A DNA stretch of 14,049 nucleotides. Source: RGIG3009 sp045590855 (lineage in GTDB: Bacteria > Bacillota > Clostridia > Oscillospirales > Acutalibacteraceae). The stretch is from assembly GCA_045590855.1 (NCBI GenBank), contig JAZNRV010000034.1, positions 1 through 14,049 on the forward strand. Direction: 5' to 3'. Positions 1-7,490 of this stretch are shown here, piece after piece. The notes beneath the pieces were generated by a model. That model saw only the letters and a program-made list of their open reading frames with translations. It searched no databases and had not been told where the DNA came from. Every line of letters starts with the position of its first letter. Position 1 is the stretch's first letter. A program made the translations under genes and the position numbers.

Positions 1-70
1 CGGCATCGTTTGCCAATGCCTCGTTAATACCGTCTACCGTCAACGAACGGGGATTCGTGATAGGTTTCAT
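1..70 (-). CDS. Start of an unidentified gene, cut by the left edge
   Basis: The minus strand has an ATG at 70-68 followed by 23 open codons to the window edge, beginning MKPITNPRSLTVDGINEALA. The ATG overlaps the hemZ stop in an ATGA arrangement (67-70), the usual sign of translational coupling, so this is very likely the next gene of the recJ-rel-dtd-MBL-hemZ operon. Twenty-three residues are too few to name it. In related Clostridia a nucleoside (uridine) kinase-like gene often follows hemZ and the DGINEAL stretch would suit that, but this is recollection of gene order rather than something the sequence proves. Confidence 0.6.
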   Translation of the reverse strand, partial: MKPITNPRSLTVDGINEALANDA

Positions 71-1542
71 GCTCTCATCCTTTCGTAAAATGTTCGTACC
101 GTGTCTTTACGATTCAGCATTTCCCCGAACGAGTCGTTGTATTCGTACGGGAACTTGTAATTAAAAATACGTTCCAAATATTCGCTGTTCGGTTTTTTCA
201 GTTTGGATACCGCACCCGCGCCACACGCCAAAATGGTGTGTGTTTCATCCATGATATACACGTTGTAAAGCCCGTCTTTGCCGTCTTTGGCCCAACCGAC
301 GTTTTCTTGGTTGCCCACCGTGCGGCTTTGACGGTACAGATAGTAAGGGTGATACCCCGCATTTGGCAAACACTCCGCACTGTGCGCGACCATCCGCGCG
401 GCATCGTCGGCGGTGCGGTAATCGGCGCGTTTTTGTAAATTCAGATTGGCAGCCCGCTTCATGGACAGCGTATGCACCGTCACGCTTTCGGGTGACAACT
501 GTAAAATACTGTCCATGGTGCGCACAAAACTTTCATACGTGTCACTCGGCAATCCCGCAATCAAATCGGTGTTAATGTTGTCATGCCCGCAGCGGCGCGC
601 CAACGCAAAGGCTTCGTAAAACTGCGCCGCGGTATGCTTTCGCCCAATATGTTCCAAAACTTCGTCATTGAGCGTTTGCGGATTAATACTGATGCGGGAT
701 ACCCCCGCCGTTTTGAGCACACGTAACTTTTCTTCGGTCACGGTATCGGGACGCCCCGCTTCCACCGTGTATTCGCGCACGTGTGACAAATCAAACTGTT
801 TGGCAATCTCATCGGTCAAAAACCCCAACTGCTCGGTCGAAAGCGTGGTCGGCGTACCGCCGCCAAAATACACTGTTTCCAACCGCAACTCCAATTCTTT
901 GGCAATGGCGGCGGTGTACCGCAATTCCTTGGCAAGGTTTTCGACGTACGCGGGTATCAGCGATGCCGCACGCGTCACGGTTTGTGACACAAACGAGCAA
1001 TAATCGCACCGCGTCGGGCAAAACGGTATCGAAACGTATAAACTGAACGATTCAGGTCTCGATAACGCCAGCAACTTGTTTTCGGCTTGTAAGGTGTTTT
1101 GGCACAAAGCCATTTTTTTGTCGCTTACCAATAACCGTTCGCGCATCCACCGCAAAGCGTTTTCCTCGCCTTGCTCGGCAATCAAACGGCGCAGCAGTTT
1201 GACAGGACGTACCCCCGTTACCAATCCCCACGCTTGTGTCACGCCAAACGCTTGCGAAAGCAACTGATACAACAATTCGCACAACATAAGTTCACATTCG
1301 TTTTGATAATCTTCCTGTGCGTTCGGCAACGTGGCGGTAAGCATCTTTTCAAAATCCGTCAACCGCAAACGACACAAAAGCGTGGTTTGCACGTCACCTT
1401 TTTCCAAGCAGGCAGTAACGACCGCTTCGTCGGTAACATCGGTTTTTTCATACACGCAGGTCATTTTCTCCTGCGGCAAAAACAACCGACACACGTTTTG
1501 CAATTCAAAATGAAAATCGTGTCCCAATAACTCAAAAATCAT
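67..1542 (-). CDS. hemZ: HemZ-type radical SAM protein (coproporphyrinogen dehydrogenase family)
   Basis: A 491-residue protein of the HemN/HemW/HemZ radical SAM family. The [4Fe-4S] motif CX3CX2C is at Cys175, Cys179 and Cys182 (CPTRCDYC), followed by the SAM-binding GGGTP at 227-231. An N-terminal region of about 165 residues, including VTGVRPVKL at 108-116, is typical of HemZ and absent from HemW. Length matches the family. Family members oxidatively decarboxylate coproporphyrinogen III oxygen-independently, but many Clostridia keep hemZ without a full haem pathway, so the real substrate here is uncertain. The start at 1542 is supported by AGGTGA about 7 nt upstream; that motif contains the stop codon of the preceding MBL gene, giving a 6-nt gap and likely coupling. 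The stop overlaps the next gene by 4 nt. No haem genes are visible nearby. Confidence 0.88.
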   Translation of the reverse strand: MIFELLGHDFHFELQNVCRLFLPQEKMTCVYEKTDVTDEAVVTACLEKGDVQTTLLCRLRLTDFEKMLTATLPNAQEDYQNECELMLCELLYQLLSQAFGVTQAWGLVTGVRPVKLLRRLIAEQGEENALRWMRERLLVSDKKMALCQNTLQAENKLLALSRPESFSLYVSIPFCPTRCDYCSFVSQTVTRAASLIPAYVENLAKELRYTAAIAKELELRLETVYFGGGTPTTLSTEQLGFLTDEIAKQFDLSHVREYTVEAGRPDTVTEEKLRVLKTAGVSRISINPQTLNDEVLEHIGRKHTAAQFYEAFALARRCGHDNINTDLIAGLPSDTYESFVRTMDSILQLSPESVTVHTLSMKRAANLNLQKRADYRTADDAARMVAHSAECLPNAGYHPYYLYRQSRTVGNQENVGWAKDGKDGLYNVYIMDETHTILACGAGAVSKLKKPNSEYLERIFNYKFPYEYNDSFGEMLNRKDTVRTFYERMRA

Positions 1543-1548
1543 ATAGAT

Positions 1549-2133
1549 TCACCTAAACTCCGCGCCAATCGTGGTTTCTTCGCCGTGACCGGCAACCACG
1601 CGTGTGTGCGGCGGCAACTTTGATAACCGCTCCAAACTGTTCCACAAAGCACGGCTGTCCCCGCCGACAAAATCGGTGCGTCCCACACCGCACGCAAACA
1701 ACGTATCGCCCGAAAACAGCGTGTCGCCGCACAAAAAACAAACGCTGCCCGCGGTATGCCCCGGTGTGTGCAACACCGTAAACACAAGGTCACCCACCGT
1801 TACCTGTTCGCCGTCGCGCAATACACGGTCGGCAACAAGCGGATAGGGAACAGGCATCATACTAAGACTTCTGTCCGTCAGCGCAGGGACTTCTCGTTCA
1901 TGCACCCACAGCGGTACCGAAAGGGCGTCTTGCAACGGTTTTACCGCACCCATGTGGTCAAAATGCGCGTGTGTCAGCAAAATGGCTTTAACGGATAAAG
2001 CCATTTCCTTAATGTTACGCAAAATGCGTACCGCTTCCTCGCCGGGGTCAATGACCACGGCGTTGTTTTTATCGTCAAACACCAAACAACAGTTAGCCCC
2101 ATAACTGCCGACAGGCAGGCGCAAATACTTCAT
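1549..2133 (-). CDS. MBL-fold metallo-hydrolase (glyoxalase II-like, YqgX type)
   Basis: A 194-residue cytosolic metallo-beta-lactamase-fold hydrolase. The metal ligands of a two-zinc site are all visible: HxHxDH at His55, His57, Asp59 and His60; His126 in TPGHT; Asp143 in FSGDTLF; and His183 in AGHG. These fit the hydroxyacylglutathione-hydrolase-like group usually annotated as a glyoxalase II or general thioesterase; the substrate cannot be read from sequence. The protein stops at GAEFR, a few residues short of the NPF/NPY ending common in the family, and the TGA that ends it also forms the hemZ ribosome binding site. It starts 4 nt after the dtd stop, with GGAAG inside the last dtd codons as its ribosome binding site. 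Its place behind dtd and before hemZ suggests co-transcription, not a shared pathway. Confidence 0.88.
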   Translation of the reverse strand: MKYLRLPVGSYGANCCLVFDDKNNAVVIDPGEEAVRILRNIKEMALSVKAILLTHAHFDHMGAVKPLQDALSVPLWVHEREVPALTDRSLSMMPVPYPLVADRVLRDGEQVTVGDLVFTVLHTPGHTAGSVCFLCGDTLFSGDTLFACGVGRTDFVGGDSRALWNSLERLSKLPPHTRVVAGHGEETTIGAEFR

Positions 2134-2137
2134 ACGT

Positions 2138-2590
2138 TTACTTCCAATCGTCCGTATTCAGCGGAATGGTAATGGGACCGTTGCCCACCATGTCCACCAC
2201 CATATGTTCTCCAAACATGCCGGTTGCCACTTTTGGTACCCCGCAAGCACGCAATTCTTCTTGCAGTTTTTCATACAACGGTAACGCCACGTCGGGCCGT
2301 GCCGCTTTGCAAAAATTCGGTCGCCGTCCGTGCGAACAATCCGCCGCAAGCGTAAAATTGGAAATCACCAACGCTTCACCACCGACGTTGAGCAGCGACA
2401 AATTGAGTTTGTCGTTTTCGTCGGTAAACACCCGCAAATTGGCAATTTTTTGCGCCAACAACACGGCATCGGCTTCGGTGTCGCCTTCCACCACACCCAG
2501 CATAATCAAAACACCCTCGCCAATTTCGCCTACGATGTTTCCCTCTACCGTTACTTTGGCGGAATGTACTCTTTGAAAAATCGCTTTCAT
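2138..2590 (-). CDS. dtd: D-aminoacyl-tRNA deacylase
   Basis: A 150-residue protein, the normal length of DTD, which removes D-amino acids (and glycine from tRNA-Ala) mischarged on tRNA. It begins MKAIFQRV, a family-typical first strand. The two signature motifs are SNFTL at 77-81 (SQFTL in most members, so Gln is replaced by Asn) and NGPIT at 137-141, which carries the cross-subunit Gly-cisPro dipeptide that excludes L-aminoacyl substrates. DTD is a homodimer with RNA-based catalysis, so the Gln-to-Asn change is not expected to be fatal. The ribosome binding site GGAG lies in the last codons of rel (stop 2597), 6 nt before this ATG. Following rel is the standard Firmicute position. Confidence 0.95.
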   Translation of the reverse strand: MKAIFQRVHSAKVTVEGNIVGEIGEGVLIMLGVVEGDTEADAVLLAQKIANLRVFTDENDKLNLSLLNVGGEALVISNFTLAADCSHGRRPNFCKAARPDVALPLYEKLQEELRACGVPKVATGMFGEHMVVDMVGNGPITIPLNTDDWK

Positions 2591-2596
2591 ACTTTT

Positions 2597-4798
2597 TTAA
2601 ACTCCTTTTCGGTCCACGGCAACCACACCGGACACACGGCTAAGCCTGGTTATCACTTCTTGCACGTGCGCTACACTGTTGACACCCACCGTAATCAAAA
2701 TTTCGGAATGTCCGTCGCGTGTTTCACGGGCTTGCATACCGTATATCATCACGTGCATTCCCGCCAGTTGCGAGGTAATATTGGCAAGTAACTCCACGCG
2801 CGGCTTAGCTTCAATACGCAAATCGGCTTTGAACTCTTCACGCACCGAATCTTCCCATTGCACCCGAACCCACCGTTCGGGTTCGGCAGAGGTTTTAATA
2901 TCGGCAGGTACGTTGGCACAATCGCGCTTGTGTACCGAAACACCGTACCCGCGGGTGATAAACCCAATCACTTCGTCGCCCGGTACCGGATTACAACACC
3001 GCGAAAACTTGACCAAGCAGTTGTCCATGTTTTCAATAATCACACCGCCGTTGTGATGACGGTGCGGTTTTGCCGCGGCGCTTACCGATTCGGCTGTCAC
3101 TTCCGCGCGGGCATACTTGGCAGCATCGTCCTTCATGCGCGGAATCAACCGCGAGAGCGAAATACCGCCGTACCCGATAGCGGCATAAAAATCATCTACC
3201 GTCGCGCAATGTTGCCGCTTGGCTTGCGCCAACAAAAATTCTTCCTTGTCCGCGTCGGAAAGCCGAATAAAGTTGCGCGCCAGTTCGCGTTCGAGTTCCT
3301 CGCGACCTTGCTCAATGTTTTCTTCGCGGCGTTCTTTTTTGTACCACGCGCGAATCTTGTTGCGCGCCTCGCTGGTTTTAACAAGTTGTAACCAGTCACG
3401 GCTCGGTCCGTGGTCGGGTGCGGTGGTGGTCAAAATTTCTACCACTTCACCCGTTTTCAGTTCATAATCAATCGAAACAATGCGCCCGTCAACCTTGGCA
3501 CCCACCATGCGGTTGCCTACGCCCGAGTGAATGGCATACGCAAAGTCAATCACCGTTGCCCCGCGCGGCAAACTCACCACGCGCCCGCGCGGCGAAAAGA
3601 CAAACACGTCGTCGGACGATAAGTCGGTTTTGATGGATTGCAAAATATCTTCGGCATCGTCCACGTCTTTTTGGCTTTCAATAAACTGCCGTACCCACGC
3701 CACCCGTTCTTCCAAACGGTCTTTTTTGTGAATACCCAGTTTGTATTTCCAGTGCGCCGCAATACCATATTCCGCCGTGTGATGCATGTCCCACGTGCGA
3801 ATCTGCACTTCAAACGCAATTTTTTCGTGGCTGATAACCGTCGTGTGCAACGACTGGTACAAGTTTGCCTTGGGCGTGGAAATATAATCTTTAAAACGGT
3901 TGGGCAGGGGATGGAACATATCATGCACCAGCCCCAACACGTTGTAACAATCGGTCACGGTATCCACAATAATGCGCACCGCAAACACGTCGTAAATTTC
4001 GTCAAACGCATGTCCTTGCACGTACATTTTGCGGTAAATCCCCGCCACACTCTTGATACGCCCGCACACATACGCTTTCAAACCGTATTCCGACACCCGC
4101 TGCCGCAACTGTTCTTGAATATCTTCCAAAAACGCGGTACGCTGCTCGGTTTTCATGCTCAAATTGGTCTCAATTTCCTCGCAACCGATGGGGTCGAGCA
4201 AATGCAGCGAAATATCTTCGAGTTCGTCTTTGATAGCGCGAATACCTAACCTGTGCGCAATCGGCGCGTAAATATCCAGCGTTTCGTGTGCTTTGTCACG
4301 CCCCTTTTGCGGGTCCCAACCCGAAAAAGTCCGCATATTGTGCAAACGGTCGGCAAGTTTGATGATAATCACGCGAATATCCTTTGCCATGGCGAGCAAC
4401 ATCTTGCGCACGTTTTCCGCTTGCTGTTCTTCCTTGGTGCTAAACGGCATTTTGGTAATCTTGGTCACACCGTCCACAAGCAACGCAATGTTTTCGCCAA
4501 ACTCACGCTTGACATCGGCAATTTCCCACTCGGTATCTTCCACCACGTCGTGCAAAATGGCGGCGACAATGGTTTCGTTGTCCATGCCCAGTTCAATCAA
4601 AATACACGCGACCCGCAACGGATGGCAAACGTAATCCCCGCCGGAATAACGGCATTGACCCTCATGCGCTTTGCAAGCGACGTCAACCGCTTTTTCGATG
4701 GTTTCAATATCGTATTTTTTCTCGCTGTCGGCAAGCGCTTTTCGCAATGCCGCAATCGCGGTATCTTTGTATTCTACATCGTTTTGGATGTGTTGCAT
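2597..4798 (-). CDS. relA: Bifunctional (p)ppGpp synthetase/hydrolase Rel
   Basis: A 733-residue long RSH protein that makes ppGpp and pppGpp from ATP and GDP/GTP on starved ribosomes and hydrolyses them. Domains in order: HD hydrolase about 25-200 with His59, His83-Asp84, Glu87-Asp88 and Asp150 (LADRLHNMRT) all present, so hydrolase looks active; synthetase about 240-345 with Asp270 (EIYDVFAVRI), Tyr314 (YQSLHTT) and Glu330 (FEVQIRT); TGS 397-457; helical; zinc-finger/RIS 588-630 with Cys594, Cys601-Cys602, His623 and Cys627; ACT 660-733. RFKD at 301-304 is the bifunctional RXKD signature, not the EXDD of RelA-only enzymes. The basic loop at 246-258 is unusual (GRIKSVAGIYRKM rather than GRPKHxYSIYRKM). 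The start overlaps the recJ 3' end by 25 nt; GGGGAA precedes it. Confidence 0.96.
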   Translation of the reverse strand: MQHIQNDVEYKDTAIAALRKALADSEKKYDIETIEKAVDVACKAHEGQCRYSGGDYVCHPLRVACILIELGMDNETIVAAILHDVVEDTEWEIADVKREFGENIALLVDGVTKITKMPFSTKEEQQAENVRKMLLAMAKDIRVIIIKLADRLHNMRTFSGWDPQKGRDKAHETLDIYAPIAHRLGIRAIKDELEDISLHLLDPIGCEEIETNLSMKTEQRTAFLEDIQEQLRQRVSEYGLKAYVCGRIKSVAGIYRKMYVQGHAFDEIYDVFAVRIIVDTVTDCYNVLGLVHDMFHPLPNRFKDYISTPKANLYQSLHTTVISHEKIAFEVQIRTWDMHHTAEYGIAAHWKYKLGIHKKDRLEERVAWVRQFIESQKDVDDAEDILQSIKTDLSSDDVFVFSPRGRVVSLPRGATVIDFAYAIHSGVGNRMVGAKVDGRIVSIDYELKTGEVVEILTTTAPDHGPSRDWLQLVKTSEARNKIRAWYKKERREENIEQGREELERELARNFIRLSDADKEEFLLAQAKRQHCATVDDFYAAIGYGGISLSRLIPRMKDDAAKYARAEVTAESVSAAAKPHRHHNGGVIIENMDNCLVKFSRCCNPVPGDEVIGFITRGYGVSVHKRDCANVPADIKTSAEPERWVRVQWEDSVREEFKADLRIEAKPRVELLANITSQLAGMHVMIYGMQARETRDGHSEILITVGVNSVAHVQEVITRLSRVSGVVAVDRKGV

Positions 4799-6822
4799 CT
4801 TTCGTTCCCCAAACTTAATAAAAATTGTGCCGTTTTCGTTTGTGTCAAATCGGTCTTTTGGCTAACCTCGCAAACTTCTGCCAACACGCGATGTCCCTCA
4901 TTCTTAAAGTTGATTAGTGCGGCTTCACTCAAAATTTGCAAAGATAATAACGTGCTTTTTGGTGTTACCCCCCGTTGCTCCAACGTGTGACACAACACGT
5001 CAATCGGACCGCAAAACGCCCCGTGCTGTAACAAACGGTACACGTGCACGGTATCTTCCCGCGACGGCATACAAGCCGTGGTCGCTTCCTGTCGCAAAAC
5101 GGTATCGCGCTGTTGCAACGCGTCCAGTAACACTTCTTGGTCGCTGTTTGCATGGCGCACGTCTTTTATCTGTATGGTCACGCTGTCCACCCCGCGGAAC
5201 TGGCTTGTTTCCAGCGTGACTGCTATATTCAGTATATCACCGACCATAAAGGGAAATTCTTCCGGTGTGGTGGAAAATTTCATCGCCGTAATACGCGCCG
5301 CCTCGCGTGAAAAGGTAAGGCGCAAATGTTTCCCGCCGCCCACAGCCTCAATGCGTTCCAATTTCAGGTTGCACAGTGCAAAAACAGGAACGGGGTTCCC
5401 CGCGCCAAACGGTTCCAACGCCGACAAACAATTCACCAAAGCGGGCGTAATTTGCGACGGGTTGAGCCGACATTCCAAACTAAGTGCTGTTGTCGGCATT
5501 TCTTTGGTGGCGGCATACGCGTTAATCGCTTGGCGGAACTCGTCCACACGCTGTGTTTCCAAGGTCAGTCCCGCTGCCAATTCGTGACCGCCGTAGCCCA
5601 GTAAACACAAATCACAAGCGCACAACGCATCATATAACGAAAAGCCGCTCAAACTGCGCCCCGAACCGTGAGCAATACCGTTTTCTGACGATAAAATGAT
5701 GCACGGTTTGCCAAACCGTTCTTGCATCCGTGCTGCCAAAATTCCCAAAACTCCGTGGTGCCACCCTTCACCGCAAAACACCAACACACGGTCGGCAAGG
5801 CGGGTGGGGTTGGCATCAATTTGTTCTTGCAACGTTTGCATAATTTCGGTTTCGGTTTGCTGACGGCAGGTATTAAGTTCCCCAACGGCAGCAGCCAGGG
5901 CGACCGCTTGTTCTTCGTCGCGGCAAAGCAACAAAGCCAATGCTTGCAACGGGTCGCCCATACGTCCTGCAGCGTTAATGCGCGGAGCCAATGTAAAAGC
6001 AACCGAGGTCGCTGTCAGCGGCCGCTGTGCCGCACCGGCAACTTCGCGCAACTTGCGCAACCCCAAATTTGTTCCCGCGTTCAGTTGCTGTAATCCGCGG
6101 CGTACCAAAATGCGATTATCGTGATGCAGCGGCATCACGTCGGCAAGCGTTCCCAGTGCTACCAAATCGGCATATTGCTCCAACGCCCAGTCGGGGTCAC
6201 CCTCCAAGGCACATACCAACCAAAACGCCATGCCCACACCCGAAAACTCTTTAAATTCGCTCGGACAATCTTTTCGGTGCGGGTCCACCACCGCCACGGC
6301 AGCGGGCAAATTTTCGGGCGGTTGATGGTGGTCGGTCACCACCACGTCAATGTCCAACTCAGCGGCATACTCAATTTCTTCTGCGGCAGAAATCCCGTTA
6401 TCCACCGTGATAATCAGTTGCACACCGTTTTTAGCAAGTTCGTCAATGCTGCTGCAATGCAGCCCATATCCCTCGTCGCGCCGCGGCAGACGATAACACA
6501 CCTGTGCGCCGCGGTATCGCAAATACGAATACAGCAGCACCGTCGCGGTCACGCCGTCGGCATCGTAGTCACCATACACGGCAATCGACTCGCCGTCCTC
6601 AATGGCGCGCCCCACCCGCTCGGCGGCAATGTCCATGTCGGCAAACGAAAAAGCATCGCTGACAAGTTCGTCGCTCATCAAAAAATCCATGGCGGTGTCG
6701 GCATCGGTAATCCCGCGCCCGGTCATCAACAAACACAAAAGCGGGTCGAGTCCGCAAACTTCCGCCAGTTCACCGGCGATTTCTTTATTCAGTTGCGAAA
6801 ATTGCCATCGCTTATAACTCAT
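4774..6822 (-). CDS. recJ: Single-stranded-DNA-specific exonuclease RecJ
   Basis: A 682-residue 5'-3' ssDNA exonuclease of the DHH phosphoesterase family, acting in RecF-type recombination, mismatch repair and base excision. Motifs in order: DYDADG at 85-90 (motif I), DNG at 141-143, DHH at 164-166 (motif III), a conserved Asp228 in LGTLADVMPL, GRMGDP at 286-291, GSGRS at 387-391 and the DHHA1 motif GGHELAAG at 411-418. An OB-like domain follows, then a C-terminal extension of about 110 residues seen in Firmicute RecJ. It is shorter than B. subtilis RecJ (about 786 aa). The start is supported by AAAGGA about 10 nt upstream, and the gene opens the minus-strand operon. Its last 25 nt overlap rel. 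Confidence 0.95.
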   Translation of the reverse strand: MSYKRWQFSQLNKEIAGELAEVCGLDPLLCLLMTGRGITDADTAMDFLMSDELVSDAFSFADMDIAAERVGRAIEDGESIAVYGDYDADGVTATVLLYSYLRYRGAQVCYRLPRRDEGYGLHCSSIDELAKNGVQLIITVDNGISAAEEIEYAAELDIDVVVTDHHQPPENLPAAVAVVDPHRKDCPSEFKEFSGVGMAFWLVCALEGDPDWALEQYADLVALGTLADVMPLHHDNRILVRRGLQQLNAGTNLGLRKLREVAGAAQRPLTATSVAFTLAPRINAAGRMGDPLQALALLLCRDEEQAVALAAAVGELNTCRQQTETEIMQTLQEQIDANPTRLADRVLVFCGEGWHHGVLGILAARMQERFGKPCIILSSENGIAHGSGRSLSGFSLYDALCACDLCLLGYGGHELAAGLTLETQRVDEFRQAINAYAATKEMPTTALSLECRLNPSQITPALVNCLSALEPFGAGNPVPVFALCNLKLERIEAVGGGKHLRLTFSREAARITAMKFSTTPEEFPFMVGDILNIAVTLETSQFRGVDSVTIQIKDVRHANSDQEVLLDALQQRDTVLRQEATTACMPSREDTVHVYRLLQHGAFCGPIDVLCHTLEQRGVTPKSTLLSLQILSEAALINFKNEGHRVLAEVCEVSQKTDLTQTKTAQFLLSLGNERCNTSKTM

Positions 6823-6851
6823 AATCGTGTTCCTTTATATATTATTAAACA

Positions 6852-6890
6852 TATATAATTCATCTTATCATTTTTTGACAACGGTTTCAA
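6852..6890 (-). promoter_or_regulatory. Candidate sigma-A promoters of the recJ operon
   Basis: On the minus strand, TTGAAA (6890-6885), a 17-nt spacer and TAAGAT (6867-6862) form one housekeeping promoter. A second overlapping candidate is TTGTCA (6881-6876), an 18-nt spacer and TATATA (6857-6852). Both end 30-40 nt upstream of the recJ ATG at 6822. Which one is used cannot be decided from sequence. The region also carries the plus-strand abrB-like promoter about 40 bp away, so the two operons diverge from here. Confidence 0.5.
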
Positions 6891-6926
6891 CAATCTTTTT
6901 TGTATTTTTCCACAAAAAAACAGGGA

Positions 6927-6955
6927 TTGACATTTTTTTCAAGTTGTGGTAAGAT
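6927..6955 (+). promoter_or_regulatory. Sigma-A promoter of the abrB-like gene
   Basis: A perfect -35 TTGACA (6927-6932), a 17-nt spacer and -10 TAAGAT (6950-6955) preceded by an extended TGn (6947-6949). The start of transcription would be near 6962, giving a leader of about 26 nt with AAGGAG at 6972-6977. The quality suggests strong constitutive expression. Confidence 0.75.
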
Positions 6956-6987
6956 ATGGATATCAAAAGAGAAGGAGTGTGCAACAC

Positions 6988-7230
6988 ATGAAATCAATCG
7001 GTATTGTTCGCAAATTGGATGATTTGGGCCGCATCGTGCTACCGGTCGAATTGCGCCACACACTGGGCTTGGAAGAAAAGGACCCGCTGGAAATTTTTGT
7101 AGAAGATAATCATATTATTTTGAAGAAATATCAACCCTCTTGCATTTTCTGCAACAACGCCAAAAACGTAACGGTGTTCAAAGGCCAAAACATTTGCGAA
7201 GACTGCTTGCGCGAACTCAAAAATAACTAA
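6988..7230 (+). CDS. AbrB-family transition-state regulator with C-terminal CxxC/CxxC motif
   Basis: An 80-residue predicted DNA-binding protein. Residues 1-48 (MKSIGIVRKLDDLGRIVLPV, then ELRHTLGL and EIFVEDNHIILKKY) match the swapped-hairpin AbrB/SpoVT domain closely, including the GRIVLP core. The C-terminal part, 50-80, differs from B. subtilis AbrB and carries Cys52, Cys55, Cys70 and Cys73, which could bind zinc. I chose ATG 6988, with AAGGAG 10 nt upstream, because the longer GTG start at 6946 lies inside the promoter -10 region. AbrB proteins are global repressors of stationary-phase and sporulation genes in Bacillus; targets here are unknown. The gene is monocistronic between a strong promoter and a terminator. 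Confidence 0.9.
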   Translation: MKSIGIVRKLDDLGRIVLPVELRHTLGLEEKDPLEIFVEDNHIILKKYQPSCIFCNNAKNVTVFKGQNICEDCLRELKNN

Positions 7231-7235
7231 GCCAA

Positions 7236-7264
7236 AAAAAATCCGACACCTCGTCGGATTTTTT
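7236..7264 (+). terminator. Intrinsic terminator after the abrB-like gene
   Basis: AATCCGAC (7240-7247) pairs with GTCGGATT (7253-7260) around loop ACCTC, flanked by an A run before and a six-T run at 7259-7264. It sits 9 nt past the stop codon. The A and T runs make it potentially bidirectional, but nothing converges on it. Confidence 0.9.
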
Positions 7265-7365
7265 ATACGCCCGCAAGTTTTGTCGAAAATTGCCAAAAAC
7301 AGTTATAAATTTTTATTGTTTTTGTGGAATTTTCGCACTTACCCTCCTAAAAAACAAAAAAGCCC

Positions 7366-7393
7366 TTGCAAAAAACAAACAATGTGGTAAAAT
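7366..7393 (+). promoter_or_regulatory. Sigma-A promoter of hup
   Basis: TTGCAA (7366-7371), a 16-nt spacer and TAAAAT (7388-7393) with an extended TGn at 7385-7387. The -10 region, TGTGGTAAAAT, is nearly identical to that of the abrB-like promoter. Transcription should start near 7400, leaving a long leader of about 90 nt before the HU start codon. Confidence 0.7.
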
Positions 7394-7399
7394 ATTGTG

Positions 7400-7490
7400 T
7401 AAGGTAGTGTCGCGTATACTGCCCATGCGGATGGGAAATTCTAATCGGGTAACAATCCGTTGGAATATAAATTTGTTGGAGGTTTTCAAA
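7400..7490 (+). promoter_or_regulatory. Structured 5' leader of hup
   Basis: The leader folds on paper into three hairpins: 8 bp (7403-7410 with 7416-7423, loop CGCGT), 5 bp (7422-7426 with 7431-7435, loop GCGG), and 10 bp with one bulged T (7438-7448 with 7457-7466). The first two share 7422-7423, so they compete. The ribosome binding site TGGAGG at 7477-7482 stays unpaired downstream. No known riboswitch class is recognised, and a regulatory role is an inference from structure and length. Confidence 0.4.

Noticed and set aside
4253..4990. A 245-codon plus-strand frame opposite rel and recJ
   Set aside because: Antisense to two conserved genes, with no recognisable domain or ribosome binding site.
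6874..6880. TGTCAAA on the minus strand, a Spo0A-box-like heptamer in the recJ/abrB-like divergent region
   Set aside because: A single heptamer that overlaps the candidate recJ promoter; too short to support regulation by itself.
7279..7287. TTTGTCGAA, a perfect Spo0A box, between the abrB-like terminator and the hup promoter
   Set aside because: The same 9-mer occurs inside divIC coding sequence at 9181-9189, and TGTCGAA recurs at the groEL start, so the local base composition makes chance matches likely; the site is also about 80 bp from the -35.
7290..7490. An N-terminal extension of HU starting at 7290
   Set aside because: It would be encoded by the promoter and leader; HU is always about 90 residues and the ATG at 7491 has a proper ribosome binding site.
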